Shown here piece by piece: positions 1 through 7,835 of a stretch of 10,726 bases of DNA. The translations under genes and the position numbers were made by a program. The notes under the pieces were generated by a model. The model worked only from the letters and a program-made list of their open reading frames with translations. It was not told the DNA's origin and did no database searches. The DNA is from Sanchytrium tribonematis (taxonomy: Eukaryota > Sanchytriomycota > Sanchytriomycetes > Sanchytriales > Sanchytriaceae): positions 1 to 10,726 of the forward strand of contig JADGIG010000285.1 of NCBI GenBank assembly GCA_018985235.1, given 5' to 3'. Each line of letters begins with the position of its first letter. Within the stretch, counting starts at the first letter, position 1.

Positions 1-133
1 TAAGGAATAATGTAAATTTTTGTAATGTCGATTTGTTCAACACACACTTTCGGGAATATCAGGTACTTCCTCATAGAACAAGACCTAAAATGAAAATGAA
101 CACTAGTTGTGGTGGAATTGTTGTGGCGACGCG

Positions 134-140
134 TATATAT
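134..140 (+). promoter_or_regulatory. TATA-like element upstream of the giant gene
   Basis: The sequence TATATAT lies 53 bases before the ATG at 194. In such AT-rich DNA the match is weak evidence by itself. Its position and its place at the edge of the duplicated element make it a plausible core promoter. Confidence 0.3.
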
Positions 141-179
141 TCAGAATAAAATTTTCAAAAGTTTTTGTAATTTTCAATC
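138..179 (+). repeat. Duplicated upstream element, copy 1
   Basis: These 42 bases begin TATTCAGAATAAA and end ATTTTCAATC. They match 7736-7775 with two single-base gaps and a few substitutions clustered in the middle. The copy ends 14 bases before the start codon of the giant gene. It could be a shared promoter or 5' leader element, or the trace of a local duplication. Confidence 0.65.
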
Positions 180-193
180 CCCTAATTTAAGGG

Positions 194-1936
194 ATGAGAC
201 GAAAAAAAATTGGCTGTCCTAGTGATTCTAAAAAGCGAAATTTTCTTGGGAAATATTTTGATTTTCCCCAAGATTATACTACGGAGCTTTTAGACCCTGA
301 TGTATGCGGAAAGCTATTGAATAGCATTATTGAAATGCAAGACCCTCTGGAGAGTTTATGTAGAATAGCGAAAAGCAAATACGGAGTAACTTCCATATCC
401 GCAATTTTTAAGAATCTAAATTTAGACGGAATATTTTGCCAAAAATATGTTATTCCTTTCTTTGGATATTTTAAGAATGCTATGTCTATAGGCAGCAATT
501 CAAGTCTTGAACGCTTGTTAAGTGAAATTTACGATTCCTGTAATAGTTGCCATACTGATATGTTTGAGTTGTACTTAGGTCAGTTTCCTAATGGTAAGGG
601 TAGAGTAGTTATCGCTTGGTTTTGTTTAATTCTGTTGAGATCTAACTCAGGTTCTGCCATTAAAGAAGATGATAAACTGAAGGACTTGCATGATTTGCTC
701 TTACGATCTCCATCAGACGAATTAAAAGTGATTCTAAAGCAAATTGATGTTCTAGTAGGACATAAAAATCAATATACATTAGATAATAGTGGTGATCGAC
801 ACTCTAATGATTCAAAAGACATAAAATCGATAAATATTTGTCCACCAAAGGATGAAATTATGTCAAAAAATACACCATTTCTTCCGAACGGAGAAATTGC
901 ATGCAGAAATGGCGACATTGCTATTTACTACTCGTGGCTTTTTCGTTATCTTAGATATGACTCTATTGGCCCTATTCAAGATGAAATACAAATTTTGGAG
1001 GGCTTTAAAAATGATAGTTTTGCCATCAAACAACGAAAATATTTAAAAAGAAAAACCTGGGTTATTCACAAGTTTTCATGTATAGATTTTGGAAAGGAAT
1101 TGGCAGGCTTTAAAGCTCATTTGAAATTTAATGCTGACTTGAAGCAAAAGCTAGATTCGATTGATAGAGGAGCCGAAACAAATTCTGGACATGATGAAGG
1201 CGCTTATGAAAAGAAAATGAGAAATAAAAGTTCTAAAGAAATGATTTCTAAGAAACAAAAGGTCATTTCAAAATACTGGGATGATTCTAAAAACGAGAAA
1301 CTATTTAAAAAGGAAACTGTTGTCGCCATCTTAAAGAATGACAAATTGGAAAGATTGGGAGTAGTTGTAGAGAATTTCGGCCTAAAGTCGTTGGATCCAA
1401 CCCTTTTAATTATGTTTGAAAATAATTTGGAATTCGATGCCACAGTTTTAGAATTGGATGATGATCTTGAGTATAAAGTCGTTTCTTTGTCAGCCTCATA
1501 TTTTTCATTCATACATGTTTTAGAGAGATTGAAAAATGCTAGTACATTGCCGTTTGAAGACGAGTTTGTTGCAAACCAGATAGATTCAATTCCTCCCCAA
1601 TACTTGAAAGGAAACTTTAAGACATTCGTCGAAAAATTTGATAAATTTCCGCACAACCAAGACTTATCCAAGTTTTTGAATTTGAAAAAAGTTCCCATGA
1701 TTTTGGACGAAAGTCAAAAACAAGCAGTCTCTTCTGCTTTCAATAATAGGGTTACTTTGATTCAAGGTCCTCCCGGTACAGGTAAAAGTTATTGCGGTGC
1801 TTTGATTGGCAAGATGATTTTCGACCATACAGATTTAAAGATATTATGTAGCGGTAAATCAATTTACCGAAGATCTTTTAGATTTTGGACTTCCGGAGAC
1901 ATCATTTTGCAGAATTGGAGGTGGGAAAATGCCTGA
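194..1936 (+). CDS. Giant ZNFX1-like helicase/AAA protein, N-terminal part (frame-broken)
   Basis: This reading frame gives the N-terminus and first motifs of a superfamily 1 RNA/DNA helicase of the UPF1/ZNFX1 type. Around residues 229-275 a segment containing LPNG and the LRYDSIGPI-like region resembles the conserved block before the helicase core of NFX1-type helicases. A SYFSFIHVLERL-like helix near residue 436 also fits the family. A Q-motif-like DESQKQAV (about residue 505) is followed by Walker A GPPGTGKS at residues 525-532. Homology stops after ILC (about position 1849). The last 29 or so residues, ending WRWENA, are out-of-frame translation of sequence that makes family sense in the next frame. 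An in-frame stop directly upstream and a G at -3 support the ATG at 194. The first 220 residues are not recognised. The piece alone could not form a working helicase, because motifs Ia to VI lie in the next piece. Confidence 0.8.
   Translation: MRRKKIGCPSDSKKRNFLGKYFDFPQDYTTELLDPDVCGKLLNSIIEMQDPLESLCRIAKSKYGVTSISAIFKNLNLDGIFCQKYVIPFFGYFKNAMSIGSNSSLERLLSEIYDSCNSCHTDMFELYLGQFPNGKGRVVIAWFCLILLRSNSGSAIKEDDKLKDLHDLLLRSPSDELKVILKQIDVLVGHKNQYTLDNSGDRHSNDSKDIKSINICPPKDEIMSKNTPFLPNGEIACRNGDIAIYYSWLFRYLRYDSIGPIQDEIQILEGFKNDSFAIKQRKYLKRKTWVIHKFSCIDFGKELAGFKAHLKFNADLKQKLDSIDRGAETNSGHDEGAYEKKMRNKSSKEMISKKQKVISKYWDDSKNEKLFKKETVVAILKNDKLERLGVVVENFGLKSLDPTLLIMFENNLEFDATVLELDDDLEYKVVSLSASYFSFIHVLERLKNASTLPFEDEFVANQIDSIPPQYLKGNFKTFVEKFDKFPHNQDLSKFLNLKKVPMILDESQKQAVSSAFNNRVTLIQGPPGTGKSYCGALIGKMIFDHTDLKILCSGKSIYRRSFRFWTSGDIILQNWRWENA
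1847..1862 (+). other. Frame break 1, loss of helicase motif Ia
   Basis: Up to TGT at 1847-1849 the first frame reads KILC. From GCG at 1851 the next frame reads AVNQFTEDLLD. UPF1/ZNFX1-type helicases normally have a motif Ia of the form CYTNHALDQF here. If family spacing holds, about six codons and a net 17 bases are missing, which removes the TNH core and shifts the frame. Confidence 0.65.
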
Positions 1937-4900
1937 TAAGATTAAATGTCTAACTCTTTGGAATCAATTTAGTGCTACTAAAGAACATGTGGGTAATTTG
2001 CTGCACGAATGTGATATTATCAAAGCTGAAATTCAACAAGCAGAAAACGAGGTGAAGGAAATCAAAACTTTAAAGAGACAAGGGTGGAATTTAATACATG
2101 CTTATTTGGGGCAATCAAATAGAGATTATTACAGGGCATTTCTTGTTCCACATTCAGATGGATTTAAAATTGCTGGAAAAGGCAAAAAAATTATGGATTC
2201 TTACTATTTATTTGAGTCCTTTTTCGATGGTAAAAAAGCTAACCAAGGTATTTTAAAGTCGATAGAGTTAGATGACGATGGTAAAGTTTGGGACTTGCCA
2301 TTAAATAGCCGCAAGCAACTGATTGAAAATTGGAGGTCAAAATTAATTAACGATCTTAGTATAACACTCCAAAACAACTGTTTTAAATATCAGTCCCTTA
2401 AGATGGAAATTCAGGATCTTCAAAGGAATCAAGAAATTGAATTTATTCGCAAAAAAAGAGTATTAAGTTGTACGACATCGGGCGCCTCTAAATACTCATC
2501 ACATCTTGATGCGTATGGTGCTGATATTATAATTGTGGAAGAAGCTGGTGAAATTTTAGAATCTCATGTAGTTGCTAGTTTAAATGATAATTGCAAACAT
2601 TTAATTATGATAGGAGATCATCAGCAGCTGCGAGCCAAGGTCAATTTGTATGATTTGGCCGTTCAAAGTGGAAAAGGTCATAACCTCAATGTTTCCTTAT
2701 TTGAACGTTTGATTAAAAACGGCTTTCGCTCCACAACTTTAAACTTACAGCACCGAATGAGACCCGAAGTCTCGGAATTTGCAAAAATAACTTATCCTGA
2801 TTTGAAAGATGCTCCGAAAACTAAAAATAGAGCGAATCTTATGGGGTGTTTATCGAATATTATATTCGTCCATCATGAAAATCTTGAAACATCTTCTGAA
2901 GGCTCAGAGTCTGCATCGAAAACAAATGCAAGAGAAATTGATTTGATACTTGGTATTCTGAAGTATTTAATCCAAAATGGTTATAAAACAAGTCAAATTG
3001 TAATATTGACTCCTTATTTAGCACAACTAGCAGCTATAAGAAATCAACTGTCTATTTTTTACAAAACGATTGTCAGTGACATGGACTCAGTTGATTTAGC
3101 GCGATTCCAATTAGATTCATCCCAAGATGCGAGTCAAATTTCATCATTGCAAAGTAGGAAACTGGATGAGATTAGGGCTGCTACGGTAGATAATTTTCAG
3201 GGAGAAGAATCTGACATTGTGATCGCTTCAATGGTCAGAAGCAATGTCGAAGGCCTAATTGGCTTTTGTGGAGAGCCAGAGAGAGTTAATGTGTTGCTTT
3301 CACGAGCTCGATTGGGTATGATAGTAATTGGAAATCGCCATACTTTTGATAGAGACGAAAAGAAAAATAACATGTGGCCAAAAGTATTCAAAATTATGGA
3401 TGAGAGGAAATATGTTTTTCCTGGATTTCCAACAGTTTGTCAAATACATAGCAAGGAGCAACTTGTTATTTCGCCAAGTGATTTCGAAATTTTATCGCCT
3501 AACGGTGGTTGCAATCAGGTTTGTGGGGTAAGTCTATATTGTGGTCACAAATGCACTCGCAAGTGCCATATTAGTGATAGATCTCACAAATATTTAAAAT
3601 GTGGAGAGAAACAAATTTTTGTTTGTGAAAAATTGCATGACGTGCTCTTAAATTGTAGCACTACTGAAGATCCAAATAACCATTGTAAACAATGTAAGTT
3701 TGAAAACGAAAAAGCAAAGCTATTATTGAAACAGGCTGCTATTGATCAGGAAATTTTGGAATTGCAGCTGGAACTGAAGAAGCAAGAAGCCTTAGAGAAT
3801 GAGAGTGAAGATTTGAAGAAAAAGCAAAAACAAAAAAAGGACTTGGAAAACCAGCTTCAAAAACTGAAGGATCCAGTGACTTTGAAAGTAACCAAAATGG
3901 TGAACAAGTTTTCTATATTGAGCAACTTGCCCGATAGTATTGTATCAATTTTAGAATTAGTTGAAATTAAACTTGACGACTTAGTCGACCATGCACTTAG
4001 TGATCCTTCTTTATTTTCTAAATTCGGATTAATTTGGGACTCTGCCATTGAAGATGTCTCAAATGAATACAAACTTGGCATCAACAAGTGCCTGGATTCT
4101 TGGACAGATGGCCTAAAATATTTCCAAATGTCCCAATTAGCAGAAAAGGAGTTGTATTGTTCATTGTGTAGATTGATGGTGGGTGATGAATCTATTGACG
4201 AAGTCCCAAATGGAACTACACTTGTCTTTCACATGAGCAAATGTAAGCTGCATTTCATCAAAAAAGACTTTACAAAAGCGTTTGGGCACGGACTGTTATT
4301 TTTGACCTGTGTCAAATATTTGGGTGGCTGTAATCTGCCAAAGGACTGGGAAGCATTAATAATTTCTATGTTAAGCGATATAAAAAATATTGTTGAAAAA
4401 TCTGTCTCCAATGGCTCGCCGGCAACATTGGCTTGGGTTAAATTGTGTTCAAAAGGACACAAAAGTACAGCAATGGAGAAACTGTTGAAATTGGAGGGAC
4501 TGGAAAAAATCAAAAATCAGTTTATAAAAATATTTAAACTTATACAATTAGTTCGATCTCGATCGAATTCCGAAGCATTAATTGAAAAGAAAAGAATGAA
4601 TATTTTATTAATGGGAAACCCCGGCACAGGAAAAACTACTGTTGCTCGAATTTATGCCGAATATCTTGCAGAACTTGGTATTTTAAGCGGATCTGCTTTT
4701 GAGGAGACTACAGGTGCCAAACTAGTGCAAGGCGGCGTATCAGCTTTAAAAGAATGCTTGAAAAATATTGAGGAAAATGGTGGTGGACTACTTTTCGTTG
4801 ATGAAGCCTACCAACTGGATCCATTAGTAGAAATGAATGGGAGGCACGTGATGGACCTTTTATTGACTGAAATTGAAAACAAAATTGGAAAATTAGTAGT

Positions 4901-7109
4901 CGCGTTTGCAGGCTATGAGAAAAAAATTGAAAAGTTAATGGCGTATAATGAAGGTTTGCCCAGTAGATTTCCATACCAGTTTGTTTTTGAGGATTACTCC
5001 GACGAGTTGCTGGGCAAAATAATGCGAAAATTAATTGTAAGCAGTAATTTCGAAATTGAAGATGAGATATACTTCACTGGACTCACTCGAAGAATCGGGA
5101 TGGGCCGTGGAAAGGAAGGATTTGGAAATGCTCGAACTGTACAGAATCAATTTGATAAAATGGTGGAGAGTCATTTTGAAAGGGTTTCAGATGACAACTC
5201 TGACCATGATTTACTGACAGCTTACGATTTTCTAGGACCAAATCCCAGAATTGCGTTTGAAAAATCAGAATCTTGGAATGCTTTGAATTCAATGATAGGA
5301 CTAAGCAAGGTAAAGTCGTCAATACAATCTTTCGTTGAGCTAGTTGAATCTAATTATAAAAATGAATTACAAGGGAAAAAACCAAATCACTGTTCGTTAA
5401 ATAGAGTGCTTGTTGGAAATCCAGGAACAGGAAAAACAACTGTTGGACAATTATATGGGTGTATTCTTAAGGATTTGGGACTTTTGAGCAATGGTGATGT
5501 GGTTCTCAAGAATCCGTCTGATTTTATTGGCGATGTGATTGGTGCTTCAGAGAAAAACACAAAAGCAATTCTTGATAGCAGTGTGGGAAAGGTTTTAGTG
5601 ATTGATGAGGCTTATGGATTTTACGACAAACACGATCCATTTAAGAAGGCTGTCATTGACACGATTGTCGCGGAGGTACAAAATGTCCCTGGTGATGATC
5701 GCTGCGTACTTTTGCTTGGATACGATGATCAAATGAGAGAGATGATGAACAAAAGCAATCCAGGACTTAGCAGAAGATTTAATATGAACAACGCTTTTGT
5801 ATTTGATGATTATAATGACATTGAATTGATGCAAATATTAAATCTCAAACTAAAGCAACGTGATATTGTTTGCAGCACGCAAATCCAACAAGTTGCTGTA
5901 CAAGTTCTGAGTAAGCAGAGGAACAAAAAGAATTTTGGAAATGGTGGTGCGGTTGAGTCTCTTATCAGCGAAGCATTGCTAAGAATGAGCAACCGAAAAG
6001 CTGAAGATTTAGCAGAGTTTGACTTTGATCCGGAATTTGGCAAGCCAAAGGTTTCCATTCAACTGCTGTTAGATTCAATGATTGGTAGTGAGAATATAAA
6101 AAAATCTCTCACTAAATATCAAAAAGAGTATCTTGTAGCAGAAAAAACAGGAAGAAATCCTGAAATACCGATGGCGTTTCGATTTGTTGGTCCTCCCGGC
6201 ACTGGAAAAACAAAAACAGCCCGTAAAATGGGAGAATTTTTTTATAATCTGGGGTTGCTTGGTTCAAGCAAAGTTATAGAAGCATCGGCTTCCGATTTAA
6301 TTGGGCAATACGTGGGACAAACTAGTCCAAAAGTAGTTGAGGTATTAGAGAAAGGCTTAGGGCAAGTTTTGTTTATCGATGAAGCTTATAGACTAAACAC
6401 CCCGGGATCTGGTGGATTTGCGAAGGAAGCATTAGATGAAATTGTGGACCAAATGACAAAGCCTCGGTTTTTTAAGAAATTAGTCGTTATTTTAGCGGGA
6501 TATAAAGAGGACGTCGACAAATTGATGAGCAGCAACCCAGGTTTGAAAAGTAGATTTCCAGAAGAAATTATTTTTGAAAATTTCTCCGCTGAACAATGTG
6601 ATGAATTATTTCGCTCACACATCAAGAGCAAAAATTACAAAGTTAGTGGTCTAAGTCTCATCGAATATTTTGGCGAATTGCGTGACACTGAAAATTGGGG
6701 TAATGGTAGAGATTTGAAAACCATGGGCGACTCTTTAATTTTGCTTATGAATAATCATGTTGATTTATCATGTCTAAATGCCGAATCTGAGATATTTATT
6801 CCTGATGAAATTGCGATTAAATTTCTTAATGATGAAATTGCACAGCGGAGAAACAGCAATTCTTCTCAACCTTTAGATGTAGAAACCATCGTATCAGCTA
6901 TTCAGACAGAATCAAGCAACATTGCTGCTCCTAAAATCAAAACAGAATCAAAGATGAGGGTTAAGACTGAAATTAAATCAGAGGAAAAAGAGGAAAAAAA
7001 GAGGCCACAAAAAAAATCAAAAAGTGCTGATAAAAATCAACAGAATTCTGAGCGAGATCCTGGAATCAGCTTCTCAAGGATAAGAATAAAGTTAAAGAAA
7101 AAGATCTGA
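1851..7109 (+). CDS. Giant ZNFX1-like helicase/AAA protein, central part: helicase motifs II-VI, NFX1-like finger, three CbxX/CfqX AAA+ domains
   Basis: The frame is open from 1839, and family-like residues begin near 1851, ahead of the first ATG at 1929, so that ATG is probably not a true start. In order: QFTEDLLDFGLPE-type helicase sequence (about 1860-1895); motif II VEEAGEILE (about 2535); motif III GDHQQLR (about 2613); LQHRMRPE (about 2746); motif V VDNFQGEESD (about 3187); motif VI NVLLSRAR (about 3288). A Cys/His-rich NFX1-like finger with CGHKCTRKCH spans 3510-3700, followed by a charged coiled coil (3705-3890). Three AAA+ modules follow, with Walker A GNPGTGKT, GNPGTGKT and GPPGTGKT near 4615, 5416 and 6190. 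Their Walker B motifs are FVDEAY, VIDEAY and FIDEAY, each followed by a GL..RF arginine-finger region. The tail (6931-7050) is Lys/Glu-rich. Helicase-plus-multiple-CbxX proteins are known from fungi but largely uncharacterised. A link to RNA surveillance or silencing is inferred from ZNFX1 and Hrr1. The frame goes wrong again near 7061, and the last residues to 7109 are probably not native. Confidence 0.88.
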   Translation, partial: AVNQFTEDLLDFGLPETSFCRIGGGKMPDKIKCLTLWNQFSATKEHVGNLLHECDIIKAEIQQAENEVKEIKTLKRQGWNLIHAYLGQSNRDYYRAFLVPHSDGFKIAGKGKKIMDSYYLFESFFDGKKANQGILKSIELDDDGKVWDLPLNSRKQLIENWRSKLINDLSITLQNNCFKYQSLKMEIQDLQRNQEIEFIRKKRVLSCTTSGASKYSSHLDAYGADIIIVEEAGEILESHVVASLNDNCKHLIMIGDHQQLRAKVNLYDLAVQSGKGHNLNVSLFERLIKNGFRSTTLNLQHRMRPEVSEFAKITYPDLKDAPKTKNRANLMGCLSNIIFVHHENLETSSEGSESASKTNAREIDLILGILKYLIQNGYKTSQIVILTPYLAQLAAIRNQLSIFYKTIVSDMDSVDLARFQLDSSQDASQISSLQSRKLDEIRAATVDNFQGEESDIVIASMVRSNVEGLIGFCGEPERVNVLLSRARLGMIVIGNRHTFDRDEKKNNMWPKVFKIMDERKYVFPGFPTVCQIHSKEQLVISPSDFEILSPNGGCNQVCGVSLYCGHKCTRKCHISDRSHKYLKCGEKQIFVCEKLHDVLLNCSTTEDPNNHCKQCKFENEKAKLLLKQAAIDQEILELQLELKKQEALENESEDLKKKQKQKKDLENQLQKLKDPVTLKVTKMVNKFSILSNLPDSIVSILELVEIKLDDLVDHALSDPSLFSKFGLIWDSAIEDVSNEYKLGINKCLDSWTDGLKYFQMSQLAEKELYCSLCRLMVGDESIDEVPNGTTLVFHMSKCKLHFIKKDFTKAFGHGLLFLTCVKYLGGCNLPKDWEALIISMLSDIKNIVEKSVSNGSPATLAWVKLCSKGHKSTAMEKLLKLEGLEKIKNQFIKIFKLIQLVRSRSNSEALIEKKRMNILLMGNPGTGKTTVARIYAEYLAELGILSGSAFEETTGAKLVQGGVSALKECLKNIEENGGGLLFVDEAYQLDPLVEMNGRHVMDLLLTEIENKIGKLVVAFAGYEKKIEKLMAYNEGLPSRFPYQFVFEDYSDELLGKIMRKLIVSSNFEIEDEIYFTGLTRRIGMGRGKEGFGNARTVQNQFDKMVESHFERVSDDNSDHDLLTAYDFLGPNPRIAFEKSESWNALNSMIGLSKVKSSIQSFVELVESNYKNELQGKKPNHCSLNRVLVGNPGTGKTTVGQLYGCILKDLGLLSNGDVVLKNPSDFIGDVIGASEKNTKAILDSSVGKVLVIDEAYGFYDKHDPFKKAVIDTIVAEVQNVPGDDRCVLLLGYDDQMREMMNKSNPGLSRRFNMNNAFVFDDYNDIELMQILNLKLKQRDIVCSTQIQQVAVQVLSKQRNKKNFGNGGAVESLISEALLRMSNRKAEDLAEFDFDPEFGKPKVSIQLLLDSMIGSENIKKSLTKYQKEYLVAEKTGRNPEIPMAFRFVGPPGTGKTKTARKMGEFFYNLGLLGSSKVIEASASDLIGQYVGQTSPKVVEVLEKGLGQVLFIDEAYRLNTPGSGGFAKEALDEIVDQMTKPRFFKKLVVILAGYKEDVDKLMSSNPGLKSRFPEEIIFENFSAEQCDELFRSHIKSKNYKVSGLSLIEYFGELRDTENWGNGRDLKTMGDSLILLMNNHVDLSCLNAESEIFIPDEIAIKFLNDEIAQRRNSNSSQPLDVETIVSAIQTESSNIAAPKIKTESKMRVKTEIKSEEKEEKKRPQKKSKSADKNQQNSERDPGISFSRIRIKLKKKI
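7053..7066 (+). other. Frame break 2, possible microhomology deletion
   Basis: The upstream frame reads RDPGI (7053-7067), and the downstream frame reads WNQLLKDK from 7061. Both readings use the same TGGAAT (7061-7066). Related fungal proteins, from memory, have a few residues between a RD-x-G motif and a W-x-QL motif here. The overlap suggests that two copies of TGGAAT collapsed into one, losing roughly 19 bases. Confidence 0.5.
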
Positions 7110-7579
7110 AGCAACAGAAAATATTGAAAGCGGCATCTGATGCAAAATCTAGGGCCGATAAATTGATTAAAAGTCTGAAAGACTTAGAAATTATTCAAAA
7201 AAATAAAATCAAGGAAAACGAGAAAATGGCTAAAAAGATTAAATTGATCCAGGAAAAGAAAGAACAGGACAAGCGCGACAAGGACGATATTTTGAAATTT
7301 CAGAAGTTGATCCTAAATGCGAATAAAAAGGTGGAAAATAGGATAAAAGAGGTTGAGGCTCAAAAGAAAGCAATTTTGTTGGCTGAAAAAAAGGCAAAGC
7401 AAGAAGCTGCGCGTGCTAAGGAAGTCATCATAGAGAAACAGAAAGAGAAAAAGATTCAGGAAAAATTAAAACATATTGGGCATTGCCCTGTGGGTTACCA
7501 TTGGATAAAATCTAACGGTGGATATCGCTGTGCTGGAGGTTCTCATTTTGTATCTGATTCTCAAATCAATAAATATTAA
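7061..7579 (+). CDS. Giant ZNFX1-like helicase/AAA protein, C-terminal part: coiled coil and Cys/Gly box
   Basis: This frame is open from 7052. Family-like sequence (WNQLLKDK) starts at 7061, and a non-ATG codon at 7124 is only where an ORF finder would begin. No convincing ATG opens the reading frame, so it is read as the 3' end of the giant gene. About 120 residues rich in Lys, Glu and Ala form a long coiled coil. They end in a compact box, CPVGYHWIK then GGYRCAGGSHFVSD (7484-7560), with two cysteines spaced C-X14-C. From memory, very similar boxes close the fungal helicase/CbxX proteins. The box may bind zinc, but only two cysteines and nearby histidines are visible. An AATAAA lies inside the last codons, consistent with the real gene end. 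Confidence 0.75.
   Translation, partial: WNQLLKDKNKVKEKDLKQQKILKAASDAKSRADKLIKSLKDLEIIQKNKIKENEKMAKKIKLIQEKKEQDKRDKDDILKFQKLILNANKKVENRIKEVEAQKKAILLAEKKAKQEAARAKEVIIEKQKEKKIQEKLKHIGHCPVGYHWIKSNGGYRCAGGSHFVSDSQINKY
7568..7573 (+). terminator. AATAAA polyadenylation-type signal at the end of the giant gene
   Basis: The canonical hexamer lies within the final codons, three bases before the TAA at 7577-7579. It suggests a very short 3' UTR, as at the TAF13 and C2H2 genes in this window. Confidence 0.45.
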
Positions 7580-7835
7580 TAAGCGAAAATCTAGTCAGAG
7601 ATAAAGTACCGAGAAATCGCACCAATGAAAAGATTTTGGGAAAATTGGAGTTATAATGTATAGAATTATTTGCAAATCAGGATTGAGGAAACGTCTACGG
7701 ATTTAAATGGAAAACAGTGTTAATCATCTAATATGTATTCAGAATAAATTTTCAAAAGTTTTCATATTTTCAATCACTTCAATCCTTTCTGGCTCAGTCT
7801 TACACCATTACTACTTGCCGCCATCATTTTGTAAC
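7580..7835. other. Intergenic region with second copy of the upstream element
   Basis: No conserved coding sequence was recognised. The region carries the second copy of the 40-bp element (7736-7775). An open frame runs through it from an ATG at 7707, but single-base gaps between the two element copies change the reading frame, which argues that this part is not under coding selection. Confidence 0.5.
7736..7775 (+). repeat. Duplicated upstream element, copy 2
   Basis: These 40 bases match 138-179, sharing TATTCAGAATAAA, TTTTCAAAAG and ATTTTCAATC in the same order. The copy lies 60 bases before the preferred ATG at 7836, in the same orientation relative to its gene as copy 1. Confidence 0.65.

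Larger units (their letters stand above)
1..193. other. 5' flank of the giant helicase/AAA gene
   Basis: No coding region is supported here. The stretch is AT-rich and holds a TATA-like tract (134-140), the first copy of a 40-bp element also found near 7736, and a small imperfect CCCT/AGGG inverted repeat just before the ATG. An in-frame TAA at 188-190 lies directly upstream of the start at 194, so the giant gene does not extend further 5' in this frame. Confidence 0.6.
194..7579 (+). pseudogene. Whole giant gene, split by two frame breaks
   Basis: The three pieces above read as one protein of about 2,460 codons: N-terminal block, SF1 helicase, NFX1-like finger, coiled coil, three AAA+ modules, coiled coil, Cys/Gly box. 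Each junction changes frame (first piece to second by +1, second to third by -1) and lacks a few residues that the family has. All nucleotide-binding motifs on either side are intact, so any decay would be recent. Alternatives are assembly or sequencing errors, or a polymorphic null allele. An intron cannot explain the junctions, because bases are missing rather than added. Whether this is a real pseudogene is uncertain. That the pieces belong to one ancestral gene is much more certain. Confidence 0.6.

Noticed and set aside
1204-1698. 164-residue antisense open frame
   Set aside because: It is the mirror of the conserved helicase-gene N-terminal region and has no motif of its own.
1840-1860. 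Programmed ribosomal frameshift
   Set aside because: A shift would restore the frame but not the missing motif Ia residues, and no clear slippery site is seen.
1839-1930. An intron to explain the first frame change
   Set aside because: Sequence on both sides is family-like right up to the junction, and residues are missing from the DNA. Removing more bases would only worsen it, and the possible intron would be about 25 bases.
4229-4513. Antisense open frame opposite the region before the first AAA module
   Set aside because: Low-complexity shadow of the giant gene with no family features.
7707-7835. Earlier ATG for the small gene, adding a hydrophobic 43-residue front
   Set aside because: The added part crosses the duplicated upstream element, whose copies differ by single-base gaps, so coding selection is unlikely. 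The MGICQS start is more sensible.
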